Below, in pieces: positions 1 through 6,691 of a stretch of 41,996 nt of DNA. Position 1 is the first letter of the stretch, and every line of letters starts with the position of its first letter. This stretch comes from Actinomycetes bacterium (GTDB lineage Bacteria; Actinomycetota; Actinomycetes; Actinomycetales; Cellulomonadaceae). The position numbers and the translations under genes are program-made. The notes beneath the pieces are model-generated. The model saw nothing but the letters and a program-made list of their open reading frames with translations. It did not search any database and was not told the DNA's origin. The stretch covers positions 1-41,996 of the forward strand of contig JAEYUL010000049.1 in assembly GCA_023432565.1 (NCBI GenBank), read 5' to 3'.

Positions 1-344
1 GCGTCACCGCGGTAGACGAGCGGTCCGTAGTTCACGCGGTCGTAGTACGGGGAGACGCTCGACCAGTCCGCGCTCTCGGGGTCGCGAATGCGTCCCAGGT
101 AGCGCTCGAACGACTCAGCATCGGGGAACTCGTCAGGCGTGACAGTCGGGCTGTAGCCGCCGTTCGCACCCAGGATGACGACCTTCGCCGATGTCACCGG
201 GCCAAGGTAAGGACAGGTCGGGTAGTCGAGGTTGAACGAGTGCTGCCCCGCCAGAACGGCCCGGTCGTCCGGATGGGTCCATTGGCCGGTGGCTTCATCC
301 CGTCCGAATCGAACCCAGTACTCGACAATGTCGCTCACGTGCAC
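1..344 (-). CDS. Partial CDS, UDG-superfamily-like protein (3' part outside window)
   Basis: Reading leftwards from a GTG at 344-342, an open frame runs off the window edge, giving 114 codons. A GAGGAGG Shine-Dalgarno (351-357) lies 6 nt from this GTG, which is why it is preferred to the in-frame GTG at 338. The text CPYLGPVTSAKVVILGANGG resembles the start of uracil-DNA-glycosylase-like domains, where a P-F/Y-x-G segment is followed by a hydrophobic strand and an N-P-G motif; here NPG appears as ANGG. That match is a recollection of the family pattern, so the function is tentative. Base composition is lower in GC than the rest of the window, which fits its position inside a probable integrated element ending at the tRNA fragment near 1035. 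Confidence 0.6.
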   Translation of the reverse strand, partial: MHVSDIVEYWVRFGRDEATGQWTHPDDRAVLAGQHSFNLDYPTCPYLGPVTSAKVVILGANGGYSPTVTPDEFPDAESFERYLGRIRDPESADWSSVSPYYDRVNYGPLVYRGD

Positions 345-708
345 GGCTGGCCTCCTCGCCCGACAGGGAGCCTAGTGGATCGCTCAACGCGTCACTGCTG
401 CGCGTCACCGCCTTGCTGAGCGCGCGAATCGTGCACCACCGTACGGGGTGAGGCCCCTGGGCAAACGGGCACCTGTCGCCGAGCCACCGGCGGTCGAGGC
501 GCACGATCCGCATCTCTCCATGGCGCCCAACCCAGTCGTAGGCCTGTCGTGCACCGTCCCGCACCTCGTGAAGGGATGAAGGGCGACTCACGATGATCGT
601 GGACACCTCTGTCTCACCGTCAGCTCGTGGTCGCGGGACCCACCCGAGAGGCGATTCGGTCATGGTGAAGCGGTGCACGGAGCACGACGTCGTATCGGTC
701 TGGGACAT
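295..708 (-). CDS. Small hypothetical protein, overlaps the next gene
   Basis: A 137-residue frame whose third codon positions are about three-quarters G/C, as expected for coding DNA here. I recognise no family. The middle part (VSTIIVSRPSSLHEV, MRIVRLDRRWLGDR) alternates hydrophobic and basic residues like a small folded domain and has three cysteines. Neither ATG 708 nor the internal ATG at residue 16 has a convincing ribosome binding site. Its last 50 bp overlap the start of the downstream UDG-like gene on the same strand, and the downstream Shine-Dalgarno lies inside this frame. If real, the two genes are translated as a pair. It may be a fortuitous open frame. Confidence 0.4.
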   Translation of the reverse strand: MSQTDTTSCSVHRFTMTESPLGWVPRPRADGETEVSTIIVSRPSSLHEVRDGARQAYDWVGRHGEMRIVRLDRRWLGDRCPFAQGPHPVRWCTIRALSKAVTRSSDALSDPLGSLSGEEASRARERHCRVLGSIRTG

Positions 709-746
709 CGATTGCTGGCGGTGCCCGATCGACTGGCAGGTTGTGA

Positions 747-758
747 GAGTCGCGACTC
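747..758. repeat. Perfect 12-bp palindrome
   Basis: GAGTCGCGACTC is a perfect dyad with no spacer. It sits about 40 bp upstream of the 295-708 frame (minus strand), where it could be an operator, and about 240 bp from the tRNA-derived core. Function unknown. Confidence 0.35.
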
Positions 759-869
759 GTAGCCTCCGGACCTGAGGAGGCGCGAGTCCCCGCCTGCCCT
801 CGGGCTCCGATCGGACACCCGCACGGGCTCGCGAATGCCCGCCGCTCGTCGCCCCGGCAACCGAGGGGC

Positions 870-890
870 GGTCACTCTCAAATCACTCTC
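870..890. repeat. Possible integrase arm-site repeat pair (left)
   Basis: GGTCACTC, a short spacer, then ATCACTC. The same arrangement, GGTCACTC then AGTCACTC with near-identical spacing, occurs at 1075-1096 on the other side of the tRNA fragment. Paired short direct repeats flanking a tRNA-derived core are characteristic of arm-type sites bound by tyrosine integrases. Confidence 0.4.
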
Positions 891-992
891 GCCGACGATG
901 AGGCACCGTGTTAGCCAATGCGGTCAGGTGACGCATCGGTGCAGGTCGGGTCTGGTTTCGATGTGCCCCAGTGATACCGGGTTGAGCGCATG

Positions 993-1035
993 CTTTAATC
1001 CGCGGGTTGTGGGTTCGATCCCCACGGGGCCCACC
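993..1035 (+). tRNA. 3' fragment of a tRNA (probably tRNA-Lys), att site
   Basis: From the TTT at 993-995 the sequence reads as a tRNA 3' half. There is a putative anticodon TTT followed by AA, then the 3' anticodon-stem strand, a variable loop GGGTT, a T-arm GTGGG-TTCGATC-CCCAC (1010-1026) and an acceptor strand GGGGCCC plus A and CC. The 5' half is missing: the bases to the left do not pair with the anticodon stem and give no D-arm or matching GGGCCCC acceptor strand. This is therefore a truncated tRNA, the usual duplicated core left where an element integrates into a tRNA 3' end. The complete tRNA would be expected beyond the left edge. Lys is assigned from TTTAA at the anticodon and is less certain than the truncation. 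Confidence 0.75.
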
Positions 1036-1036
1036 T

Positions 1037-1238
1037 GAGCAGGCGTTTTGCAGTTGCTTGAGCCAGCGGTCACGGGTCACTCCGAAAGTCACTCCCGGCA
1101 AGGGGCCGCCGGGACCGCAGACAAGCGACGAAGACCTTCGTGCTGTCGATCGTGGCGTCTCTCGGGCAACGAGCCTGTCGTTCTTGCCGTCAACGCGGGG
1201 CGAACCATGAGACCGGCGGGGTGAGCGCCGAGCGGATC
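1037..1238. other. Non-coding region right of the tRNA fragment
   Basis: No gene seen. The GTCACTC repeat pair at 1075-1096 is the only recognisable structure. The minus-strand open frame crossing this region and the tRNA fragment is spurious. Confidence 0.5.
1075..1096. repeat. Possible integrase arm-site repeat pair (right)
   Basis: GGTCACTC, CGAAA, GTCACTC, CCG. It matches the pair at 870-890 in order and nearly in spacing, and lies about 40 bp from the end of the tRNA-derived core. Arms on both sides would make this resemble an attP-like site or a junction of two elements rather than a simple attR. Confidence 0.4.
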
Positions 1239-1748
1239 TCACCTACCGAGGCGCAGCGCGCGTTCGACGACGCCGGCTGCGATCTGCGCCAGCTCAGGAC
1301 GTGGCTCGACGCCGCCGAACGATCGTCGCGCGGCTCGCGCGATCCGCTCGACGATCTGGTCGACGCTCACCTGGTCTGCACCCCGCAGGAACCGGACCCG
1401 GGTCGCGTCCCAGCCGTGGAAGCCGCACAGTTCGGCGCTGCGCGTGGAGAGCCGTTGCACGTCCTCGACATCGAGGGCGGGTAGCGCTCGGCGCGGTTGC
1501 GGTACGCCGTCGACCCACTCGAGGCAGTACGCGGTGGAGCGGTCGTGCACCCATGTCCGGTGCGTGCGCGGGAACACGGCGGGCAGCCACGACCACACCG
1601 GCGCGTTCGGCGCCATGACCCACCCGTGCGCCTGGGGCTCGAGGACCTCCGGGAGCTCGGCGCGCTCCTGTGCCACCCGTGGGCCGTCGACGCTCACCGA
1701 CGCGGGTGGATCAACCTGCCAGGCCGCGTCGGTCACATCGCCCTCCAC
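1239..1748 (-). CDS. Hypothetical protein, 169 aa
   Basis: A coding frame with normal high GC at third positions. I do not recognise the family. The sequence is soluble, rich in Trp in the N-terminal half (WVMAPNAPVWSWLP, WVHD, CLEWVDG), with a mixed C-terminal helix region (DQIVERIARAARRSFGG). No signal peptide or membrane segment. The first possible start is GTG 1748. An in-frame GTG at 1736 has GGAGGG 4 nt upstream and is an equally likely start, giving 165 residues. It is the first gene with host-like composition after the att site, so it may mark the resumption of the chromosome. Confidence 0.6.
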   Translation of the reverse strand: MEGDVTDAAWQVDPPASVSVDGPRVAQERAELPEVLEPQAHGWVMAPNAPVWSWLPAVFPRTHRTWVHDRSTAYCLEWVDGVPQPRRALPALDVEDVQRLSTRSAELCGFHGWDATRVRFLRGADQVSVDQIVERIARAARRSFGGVEPRPELAQIAAGVVERALRLGR

Positions 1749-1870
1749 GCTCGTTGCGCACGCTGATGGGCGAGACCAGGGACGTCATGACCGCCGTCCA
1801 TCCGCCGGGTGCGGCGACGGGGCTCGCGGCTCGAGGCTAGCGGGAGGAGCGCCGTCAGGCCGTTCGGAGA

Positions 1871-2047
1871 TCAGGCGTCGCCCACGACGTCGTCCTCGCG
1901 CGGGTTGAGGTTGGCCGCCTCGGCGTCGGTGTCGTCGTCCTCGGCGGCACTGCCCGCGGCGGACGCGCCTGTGCGGGGATTGAGCGAGCCGGGGTCGGCG
2001 TCCGGGTCGGTCTCGGGGTCGTAGGCGGGACCGGTGTTCTCGCTCAT
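1871..2047 (-). CDS. Small acidic protein with duplicated LNPR motif
   Basis: 58 residues starting at ATG 2047, with GAGGAG a few bases upstream. Very acidic and disordered-looking (DPETDPDADP, AEDDDTDAEA), with no cysteine or membrane segment. The short motif S/N-LNPR occurs twice, as GSLNPRTG and ANLNPRED, separated by about 24 residues, suggesting an internal duplication or two copies of a binding motif. Similar small acidic proteins are common in actinobacteria and usually annotated hypothetical. It lies in the same orientation as, and 86 bp downstream of, the SRPBCC gene and could be the last gene of that operon. Confidence 0.6.
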   Translation of the reverse strand: MSENTGPAYDPETDPDADPGSLNPRTGASAAGSAAEDDDTDAEAANLNPREDDVVGDA

Positions 2048-2133
2048 CGCGTCTCCTCGTCGTGCGTCGTCGGACGTCCACGCTCGCACCAGGGTGCCGC
2101 TGGCGCCACCGGGGTCGGCGGCACCCTGGAGCG

Positions 2134-2949
2134 TCAGCGAGGGGCGTTCGTCGTCGCGGTGGGGGACAGGGGCAGGGACTCGAGGTGGCGCTGCCAGGCA
2201 GGTGCCTGGTCACGCGCGTACGCCTCGGCATCGGGGCCGAAGAGGAAGGCCCGCACCCAGACGGTGACCTCGCCGTCCTGCATCTCGTGGGCGGTGGCGG
2301 TGAGCATCCCCGGCACGGGGGTGTCGAGCTGGACGAGCGCGTGACGATCGTCGACGCGCTCGACGACGCCGGTGGTGCCGAGTAGTGAGACCGCCTGGCC
2401 GCCATCGGTGAGCCCGAGCGCGTCGCGGGCGGAGGCCCACACGGCGTCCTCGTCGCCCGGGTGGGTGGCGGAGACCTCGACCGGTGTGGCCTGCTGGCCG
2501 GGGAATCGCGCGAGGTAGAGGCGCAGGATGTCGAACGACGGGATCCAGCTGCGGCCCATGTCGTCCCACCACTCCTGCTCCCAGTCGGCGCCGGTGCCGA
2601 AGCCGCTGGTGGTCACCCGGACCACGCACGTGCCGCCGGAGTTCGACTCGATGACGAACTCCGAGGTCATCGGGCTGAGCTCGGCAGGGCTCTTGCCCAT
2701 GAGGGCGGCCCAGTCCTCCTCGTAGCCGAGCGTGTGCGGCGGGTCCCAGCGGGTGACGCGACCCTCGGAGCCCATGCCCTCGCCCATCTCGAAGCGCAGG
2801 GCACCGCCCTCGCGCTCCTCCAGGACGGTCGGCAGGAACCACGAGCTCAGGCCCGGTGCGGTGGCGATGGCCCGCCACACCTGCTCGCGGGTGCCGGGCA
2901 CCTCGACGCTGAACTCCAGGCGGTACGGGACGTTCGGGGTGCTGCTCAT
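2134..2949 (-). CDS. SRPBCC / AHSA1-like domain protein
   Basis: 271 residues. The N-terminal ~140 residues fit the SRPBCC (START/Bet v1-like) fold: a first strand with EFSVEVPGTREQVWRAIATA, then GLSSWFLPT, then a G-R-V-T-R-W-DPP strand and TSEFVIES. These are the landmarks of the AHSA1 / polyketide-cyclase-like group, which bind hydrophobic ligands. The second half (about 150-271) is a degenerate second domain with TTGVVERVDDR. The ATG overlaps the stop of the upstream ArsR gene by 4 nt, so the two are translationally coupled. ArsR-SRPBCC pairs are common in actinobacteria, usually as stress- or ligand-responsive units; the ligand cannot be inferred. Confidence 0.85.
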   Translation of the reverse strand: MSSTPNVPYRLEFSVEVPGTREQVWRAIATAPGLSSWFLPTVLEEREGGALRFEMGEGMGSEGRVTRWDPPHTLGYEEDWAALMGKSPAELSPMTSEFVIESNSGGTCVVRVTTSGFGTGADWEQEWWDDMGRSWIPSFDILRLYLARFPGQQATPVEVSATHPGDEDAVWASARDALGLTDGGQAVSLLGTTGVVERVDDRHALVQLDTPVPGMLTATAHEMQDGEVTVWVRAFLFGPDAEAYARDQAPAWQRHLESLPLSPTATTNAPR

Positions 2950-3527
2950 GGCGTCTCCTCCTCGGGGACAGGGTGGGCGGCGACGACGAGCCGGTGCGGG
3001 CGGCCGTCGTCGTGGTGGTAGCGCGCGGCCAGGTCGAGCACCGCGGCGGTGAGCTCGTCGGCGAACGCAGCGCGGTCGGCGGCGGAGCGGAAGCCGATCT
3101 GCGTGTCGATCGTGAGCGTGGGGACGCGACCGCCGTGCGTGGCCGCGCGGCGCACGAGCGTGCCGACCTCGCGTACCACGCGGCCGGCGAGGGCGACGAG
3201 GTAACCGGCGGAGAGGCGGTCGCCGGCCGAGCCGGGGTCGGCGGCGCTCGCGGTGACGGCGGCGGGCGAGACGACGTAGCGCGTCGCGGACGCCTGCAGC
3301 ACGCGTTCGGTGAGGCCGCCGTGGCGGCGCTCCTCGGCCAGCTCGACGAGGCCGTGGGCCTCGAGCGAGCGCAGGTGGTAGTTGACCTTCTGGCGGGGGA
3401 GGCCGACGCGCGCGGCGAGCCCGGCGGCGGACGCGGGGACGGTGAGCTCGGCGAGCAGCCGCGCACGTACGGGGTCAAGTGCGACCGCGGCGGCACTGGG
3501 GCTCTCGATGACCTCGATGTCCTGCAT
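2946..3527 (-). CDS. ArsR-family winged-helix regulator
   Basis: 193 residues from ATG 3527, with AGGAGGA 10 nt upstream. Residues ~18-75 form the winged helix: DPVRARLLAEL, then a helix-turn-helix PASAAGLAARVGLPRQKVNY, then HLRSLEAHGLVEL and a wing. It has none of the metal-binding ELCVCDL cysteines of true ArsR/SmtB, so it is a non-metal member of the family. The C-terminal ~110 residues carry the helical region typical of SRPBCC-linked regulators. A spaced palindrome 17 bp upstream of the start suggests autoregulation. It is coupled to the SRPBCC gene by an ATGA overlap. Confidence 0.85.
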   Translation of the reverse strand: MQDIEVIESPSAAAVALDPVRARLLAELTVPASAAGLAARVGLPRQKVNYHLRSLEAHGLVELAEERRHGGLTERVLQASATRYVVSPAAVTASAADPGSAGDRLSAGYLVALAGRVVREVGTLVRRAATHGGRVPTLTIDTQIGFRSAADRAAFADELTAAVLDLAARYHHDDGRPHRLVVAAHPVPEEETP

Positions 3528-3543
3528 GTCCCCAAAGTCCTCC

Positions 3544-3561
3544 TGACAACAAAAATTGTCA
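3544..3561 (-). promoter_or_regulatory. Inverted repeat TGACAA-N6-TTGTCA, probable ArsR-gene operator
   Basis: Perfect 6-bp half-sites with an AT-rich 6-bp spacer (CAAAAA), in an otherwise GC-rich region and 17 bp upstream of the regulator's ATG. On the minus strand the distal half-site reads TTGACA, a consensus -35 hexamer (3562-3557). A good -10 at 17 bp is not visible, so the promoter assignment is weaker than the operator. The size fits dimeric winged-helix regulators. Confidence 0.65.
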
Positions 3562-3598
3562 AGGGGGTCCCGGCGGCTCCTCCGGGCCGCCGTGGGGG

Positions 3599-4219
3599 TC
3601 AGGTGAGGACGCCGCGTTCCCGTGCCACCGCGACGGCCCGCGTCCGTGACGTGACGCCGAGCTTGTCGTACAGGTGGGCGAGATGGGTCTTGACGGTCGC
3701 GCGCGAGAGGTACAGCTCGCGTGCGATCTCGTCGTTCGAGCGCCCCGCGGCGACCAGGCGGAGCACGTCGAGCTCGCGTGAGGTCAGGGCGAGGCGCGGC
3801 GACCGGACGCGGCCCAGGAGGCGCTCCTGGACCGCGGGTCCGAGCGTGACCTGGCCTGCGGCCGCAGCGCGCACCGCCCGCACCAGCTCGTCGGTGGGTG
3901 CGTCCTTGAGCAGGTATCCGGTCGCGCCCGCCTCGACAGCCGCCAGGATGTCGGCATCCGCGCCGTAGGTCGTCACGACGAGCACCGCGGGCCCGCCGCG
4001 CTCGGTGAGCGCCCGCGTGGCCTGCGCACCGCTCATCCGCCCCGGGCCGAAGCGCAGGTCGAGCAGCACGACGTCGCAGTGGTGCGCAGCCGTCCACGCG
4101 AGCATCTCCTCGGCCGTGCTCTGCTCGGCGACCACGCGGATGTCGGGCTCGCCGTCCAGCACCGCGCGCAGCCCCGCACGGACCACGGGGTGGTCGTCGG
4201 CGATCACGACGTCGATCAC
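3599..4219 (-). CDS. NarL/LuxR-type response regulator
   Basis: 206 residues from GTG 4219. The receiver domain has D8/D9 in the acidic pocket (VVIADDHP), the phospho-acceptor D54 (VVLLDLRF), a Thr in VVTTYGA and Lys in YLLKDA. The C-terminal LuxR helix-turn-helix (about 142-206) reads LTSRELDVLRLVAAGRSNDE, then LYLSRATVKTHLAHLYDKLG. It is the partner of the kinase immediately upstream: the GTG start overlaps the kinase stop by 4 nt (GTGA). It is divergent from an ABC exporter operon and probably regulates it. Confidence 0.93.
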   Translation of the reverse strand: MIDVVIADDHPVVRAGLRAVLDGEPDIRVVAEQSTAEEMLAWTAAHHCDVVLLDLRFGPGRMSGAQATRALTERGGPAVLVVTTYGADADILAAVEAGATGYLLKDAPTDELVRAVRAAAAGQVTLGPAVQERLLGRVRSPRLALTSRELDVLRLVAAGRSNDEIARELYLSRATVKTHLAHLYDKLGVTSRTRAVAVARERGVLT

Positions 4220-5427
4220 ACGTCCTCCTGGTCCGGGTCTCCTGCGCTCGGGACCGGCAGGCTCACCGCGACGGCCGTCCCCGCGCCGGGCGCCGTCTCG
4301 AGCGACAGCGTGCCGCCGAGCTCGCGCACGCGCGAGCGCATCGCCGGCAGCCCGAACCCTCCGTCGGACGCGCTCGTCGCGGGGTCGAACCCGCGGCCGT
4401 CGTCGACGACGTCGAGGAGCACGCGGTCGTCCAGGTACGTCAGCGTGACGTCGGCGCGCCGGGCATCGGCGTGCTGGCGCACGTTCGCGAGCGCGGACTG
4501 CGCCACGCGCAGAAGCGTGGTCTCGACCGGTGCGGCGAGCGGACGCGCGGGCCCCTCGACGTGCGGCACGACACGCAGGCCGTGCTGCGCGCTGCGTTCC
4601 GCGACGCGCCGCAGCGCGTCCGGCAGGGACGCGGCGGCCAGGTCCGCGGGCGACAGGCCGCGGACGAACCGGCGGGCCTCGGCGAGGTCGTCCACCGCGG
4701 TCGAGCGCGCGGTGCCCACCAGGGCGCGCGCGCGCTCGTCGTCCGTGCCGATCGCCTCGAGCGCGGACCGCAGGAGCAGCTCGATGGCCGAGAACCCCTG
4801 CGCGAGCGTGTCGTGCACCTCGCGCGCGAGCCGCTCGCGCTCGACGGCGACGACCCGGTCGCGCTCGGCCGCGGCCAGGTGCTCGCGCGCCGCGGTGAGC
4901 TCGTCGATCGCACGCTGGCGGGCCTGCGACTCGCGCACGAGGGCCTCGAGCCCCAGGACGAACCCGACCGCGACCCCCGCGCCGACCACGGGCCCCAGCA
5001 CGTATCCCAGCACCGGTGTCCCGGCGGTGTGCCGCAGCAGGCCGGCGACGACCGCCCCGGCGGTCGTCACGGCTGCGAGCACCATCCCGCGGCGGGGCCC
5101 GAGCACGTGCATCTGGAGCAGCACCAGAGGGAACGCGAGCCAGAGCGCCGCGGGGGCGACCGCGAGCAGACCCACCCACAGCAACAGGTCGGCCGCCATC
5201 CACGCTGCGGCCCCGCGGCCCCGCCCGCGGGGGCCGTCGAGCGTGGTCTCGTGCGCCCGCACCCGGCTCCGACCCCACGCGTGGACGGCGAGCAGGACCG
5301 CACCGAGCACCACCGCGACCCCACGCGAGCCCGCCGGGGCCTGCGTCACCGCGACGAGCGTCAGCGCGACGAGCAGCACGTCCAGGCCGCCCAGCAGGGC
5401 GCGCGGAGCGTCGACCAGTCGTGCCAC
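4216..5427 (-). CDS. Membrane sensor histidine kinase, HisKA_3 type
   Basis: 403 residues from GTG 5427. The N-terminal half is strongly hydrophobic, with about five membrane segments between residues 10 and 160 and no large extracellular loop, as in intramembrane- or cell-envelope-sensing kinases. A coiled linker leads to the HisKA_3 dimerisation box with His205 (ERERLAREVHDTLAQG). The HATPase_c domain has ANVRQHADA (N-box region), DDGRGFDP and FGLPAMRSRV. The product phosphorylates the coupled NarL-type regulator. No signal is deducible; adjacency to an FtsX/LolD-like exporter suggests envelope or antibiotic stress. Confidence 0.92.
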   Translation of the reverse strand: MARLVDAPRALLGGLDVLLVALTLVAVTQAPAGSRGVAVVLGAVLLAVHAWGRSRVRAHETTLDGPRGRGRGAAAWMAADLLLWVGLLAVAPAALWLAFPLVLLQMHVLGPRRGMVLAAVTTAGAVVAGLLRHTAGTPVLGYVLGPVVGAGVAVGFVLGLEALVRESQARQRAIDELTAAREHLAAAERDRVVAVERERLAREVHDTLAQGFSAIELLLRSALEAIGTDDERARALVGTARSTAVDDLAEARRFVRGLSPADLAAASLPDALRRVAERSAQHGLRVVPHVEGPARPLAAPVETTLLRVAQSALANVRQHADARRADVTLTYLDDRVLLDVVDDGRGFDPATSASDGGFGLPAMRSRVRELGGTLSLETAPGAGTAVAVSLPVPSAGDPDQEDV

Positions 5428-5462
5428 ACCGCCACGCTAACCGGCCCGGAGCGGGACGCATC

Positions 5463-5497
5463 GGCCGAAAGGACGAGGCCGTCTCGACCCTTCGGCC
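5463..5497. promoter_or_regulatory. Inverted repeat between kinase and ABC genes
   Basis: Arms GGCCGAAAGG (5463-5472) and CCCTTCGGCC (5488-5497) match at 9 of 10 positions around a 15-bp spacer. They lie in the 155-bp divergent promoter region between the two-component system and the exporter. A NarL-type regulator site serving both directions is the natural reading. Confidence 0.5.
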
Positions 5498-5582
5498 CGC
5501 AGACGCCGACCCGCGGGGCGATCCGGGGCGACGTCCCGCGAGCGAACCTGGACAGGTCCCGATCCCTGTCCTGGAGGTCCTC

Positions 5583-6665
5583 GTGTTCGTCGCGCTGCGC
5601 GACCTGCGGCACGCCCGCGGCCGGTTCGCCCTCATCAGCACCGTGGTGGTGCTCGTCACGGTCCTCGTGGTGTTCCTCTCCTCGCTGACCGCCGGCCTGG
5701 CGCGCGCGTCGGTGTCCGCGCTGACCGACCTGCCCGCCGACCGCGTGGCCTTCGGCATGGCGTCGAGCGCGGACAAGCCCGACCTGACCTCGTCCCGCGT
5801 CACGCAGGACCAGTGGCAGGCGTGGTCGCGGCAGCCGGGCGTGCGCGAGGCCGAGCCGCTCGGTGTCGTCACGACGCGCGCGACGTCGGCCGGCACGACC
5901 ATCGCGGTCACCGCGTTCGGCGTCGGCACGGGCTCGACGCTGACGCCGGGTGGGGGCCCGCGGGACGGCCAGGTCGTCCTCACCGAACGGGGTGCGGCCG
6001 ACCTGCACGTGGGCGTGGGTGACACGCTCGCGCTGGACGGCGCGGAGCTCGTCGTCGCGCGTGTCGTGCCCGAGGACCTCCAGCTGTCCCACATCCCCGT
6101 GGTGTGGACGTCCCTGCGGGACTGGCAGGGAGTCGGCGCTCGCGGTGCCGCCGCCGGTGCGCCTGTCGCGACGGTCGTCGCGCTGCGCACGGACGGCGGC
6201 GTGGACGTCGCGAGCGTGGACGACGAGCTCGCGACGACGACGGTCACCACGCGTGAGGCGCGCAGCGCGGTGGCCTCGTTCACCGCCGAGAACCTGTCGC
6301 TGACGACGATGCAGGCGTTCCTCGTCGTGATCTCCGCGCTCGTCGTCGGGGCCTTCTTCACGGTCTGGACGATCAGTCGGCAGGGGGACGTGGCCGTCCT
6401 CAAGGCCCTCGGGGCCTCGACCCGGTACCTGCTGCGTGACGCCATGGGCCAGGCCTCGCTCGTCCTGCTGGCTGCGGTCGCGGCGGGCGTCGGCGTCGCG
6501 GCGGCCGCGGGCACGGCCCTCGCGGGGCTGCTGCCCGTCGAGGTGTCCGCGTCGACGACGCTCCTGCCCGCCGCCTCGCTCGTGGTGCTGGGGCTCCTGG
6601 GGGCCGCAGCGGCGGTCGCCCGGGTCTCGCGCACCGATCCGCACGCCGCGCTCGCCGCCCGGTGA
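5583..6665 (+). CDS. ABC transporter permease, FtsX/MacB type
   Basis: 360 residues from GTG 5583, with GGAGG 5 nt upstream. The first TM helix (about 16-38: LISTVVVLVTVLVVFLSSLT) is followed by an extracytoplasmic domain of ~220 residues, then three TM helices (about 245-270, 288-315, 325-345) and a C-terminal ARVSRTDPHAALAAR. This is the FtsX-like permease layout of MacB/LolCE-type exporters. QGDVAVLKALGAS is the conserved cytoplasmic coupling segment. The ATPase gene follows after 26 bp. Such exporters do not transport in the classical way but drive substrates or drugs from the membrane outward. Confidence 0.92.
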   Translation: MFVALRDLRHARGRFALISTVVVLVTVLVVFLSSLTAGLARASVSALTDLPADRVAFGMASSADKPDLTSSRVTQDQWQAWSRQPGVREAEPLGVVTTRATSAGTTIAVTAFGVGTGSTLTPGGGPRDGQVVLTERGAADLHVGVGDTLALDGAELVVARVVPEDLQLSHIPVVWTSLRDWQGVGARGAAAGAPVATVVALRTDGGVDVASVDDELATTTVTTREARSAVASFTAENLSLTTMQAFLVVISALVVGAFFTVWTISRQGDVAVLKALGASTRYLLRDAMGQASLVLLAAVAAGVGVAAAAGTALAGLLPVEVSASTTLLPAASLVVLGLLGAAAAVARVSRTDPHAALAAR

Positions 6666-6691
6666 GCCCCGACCCGAGAGGAGAACACCCG

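Larger units (their letters stand above)
709..983. other. Non-coding end of the probable integrated element
   Basis: No convincing gene is present. The stretch holds a perfect 12-bp palindrome GAGTCGCGACTC (747-758) and a pair of spaced TCACTC repeats (870-890) whose counterpart lies on the other side of the tRNA fragment. Such content is typical of the non-coding arm next to an integrase crossover site. Confidence 0.5.

Noticed and set aside
761..780. GCCTCC...GGAGGC hairpin as terminator
   Set aside because: Only 6-bp arms with an 8-nt loop in GC-rich DNA; expected by chance and no gene ends there.
660..881. 73-residue minus-strand frame
   Set aside because: Arg/Pro-rich, no ribosome binding site, overlaps another frame and the palindrome region.
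883..1242. 119-residue minus-strand frame containing GDRTHNPRIK
   Set aside because: This peptide is the well-known antisense translation of a tRNA 3' half and marks the tRNA fragment, not a protein gene.
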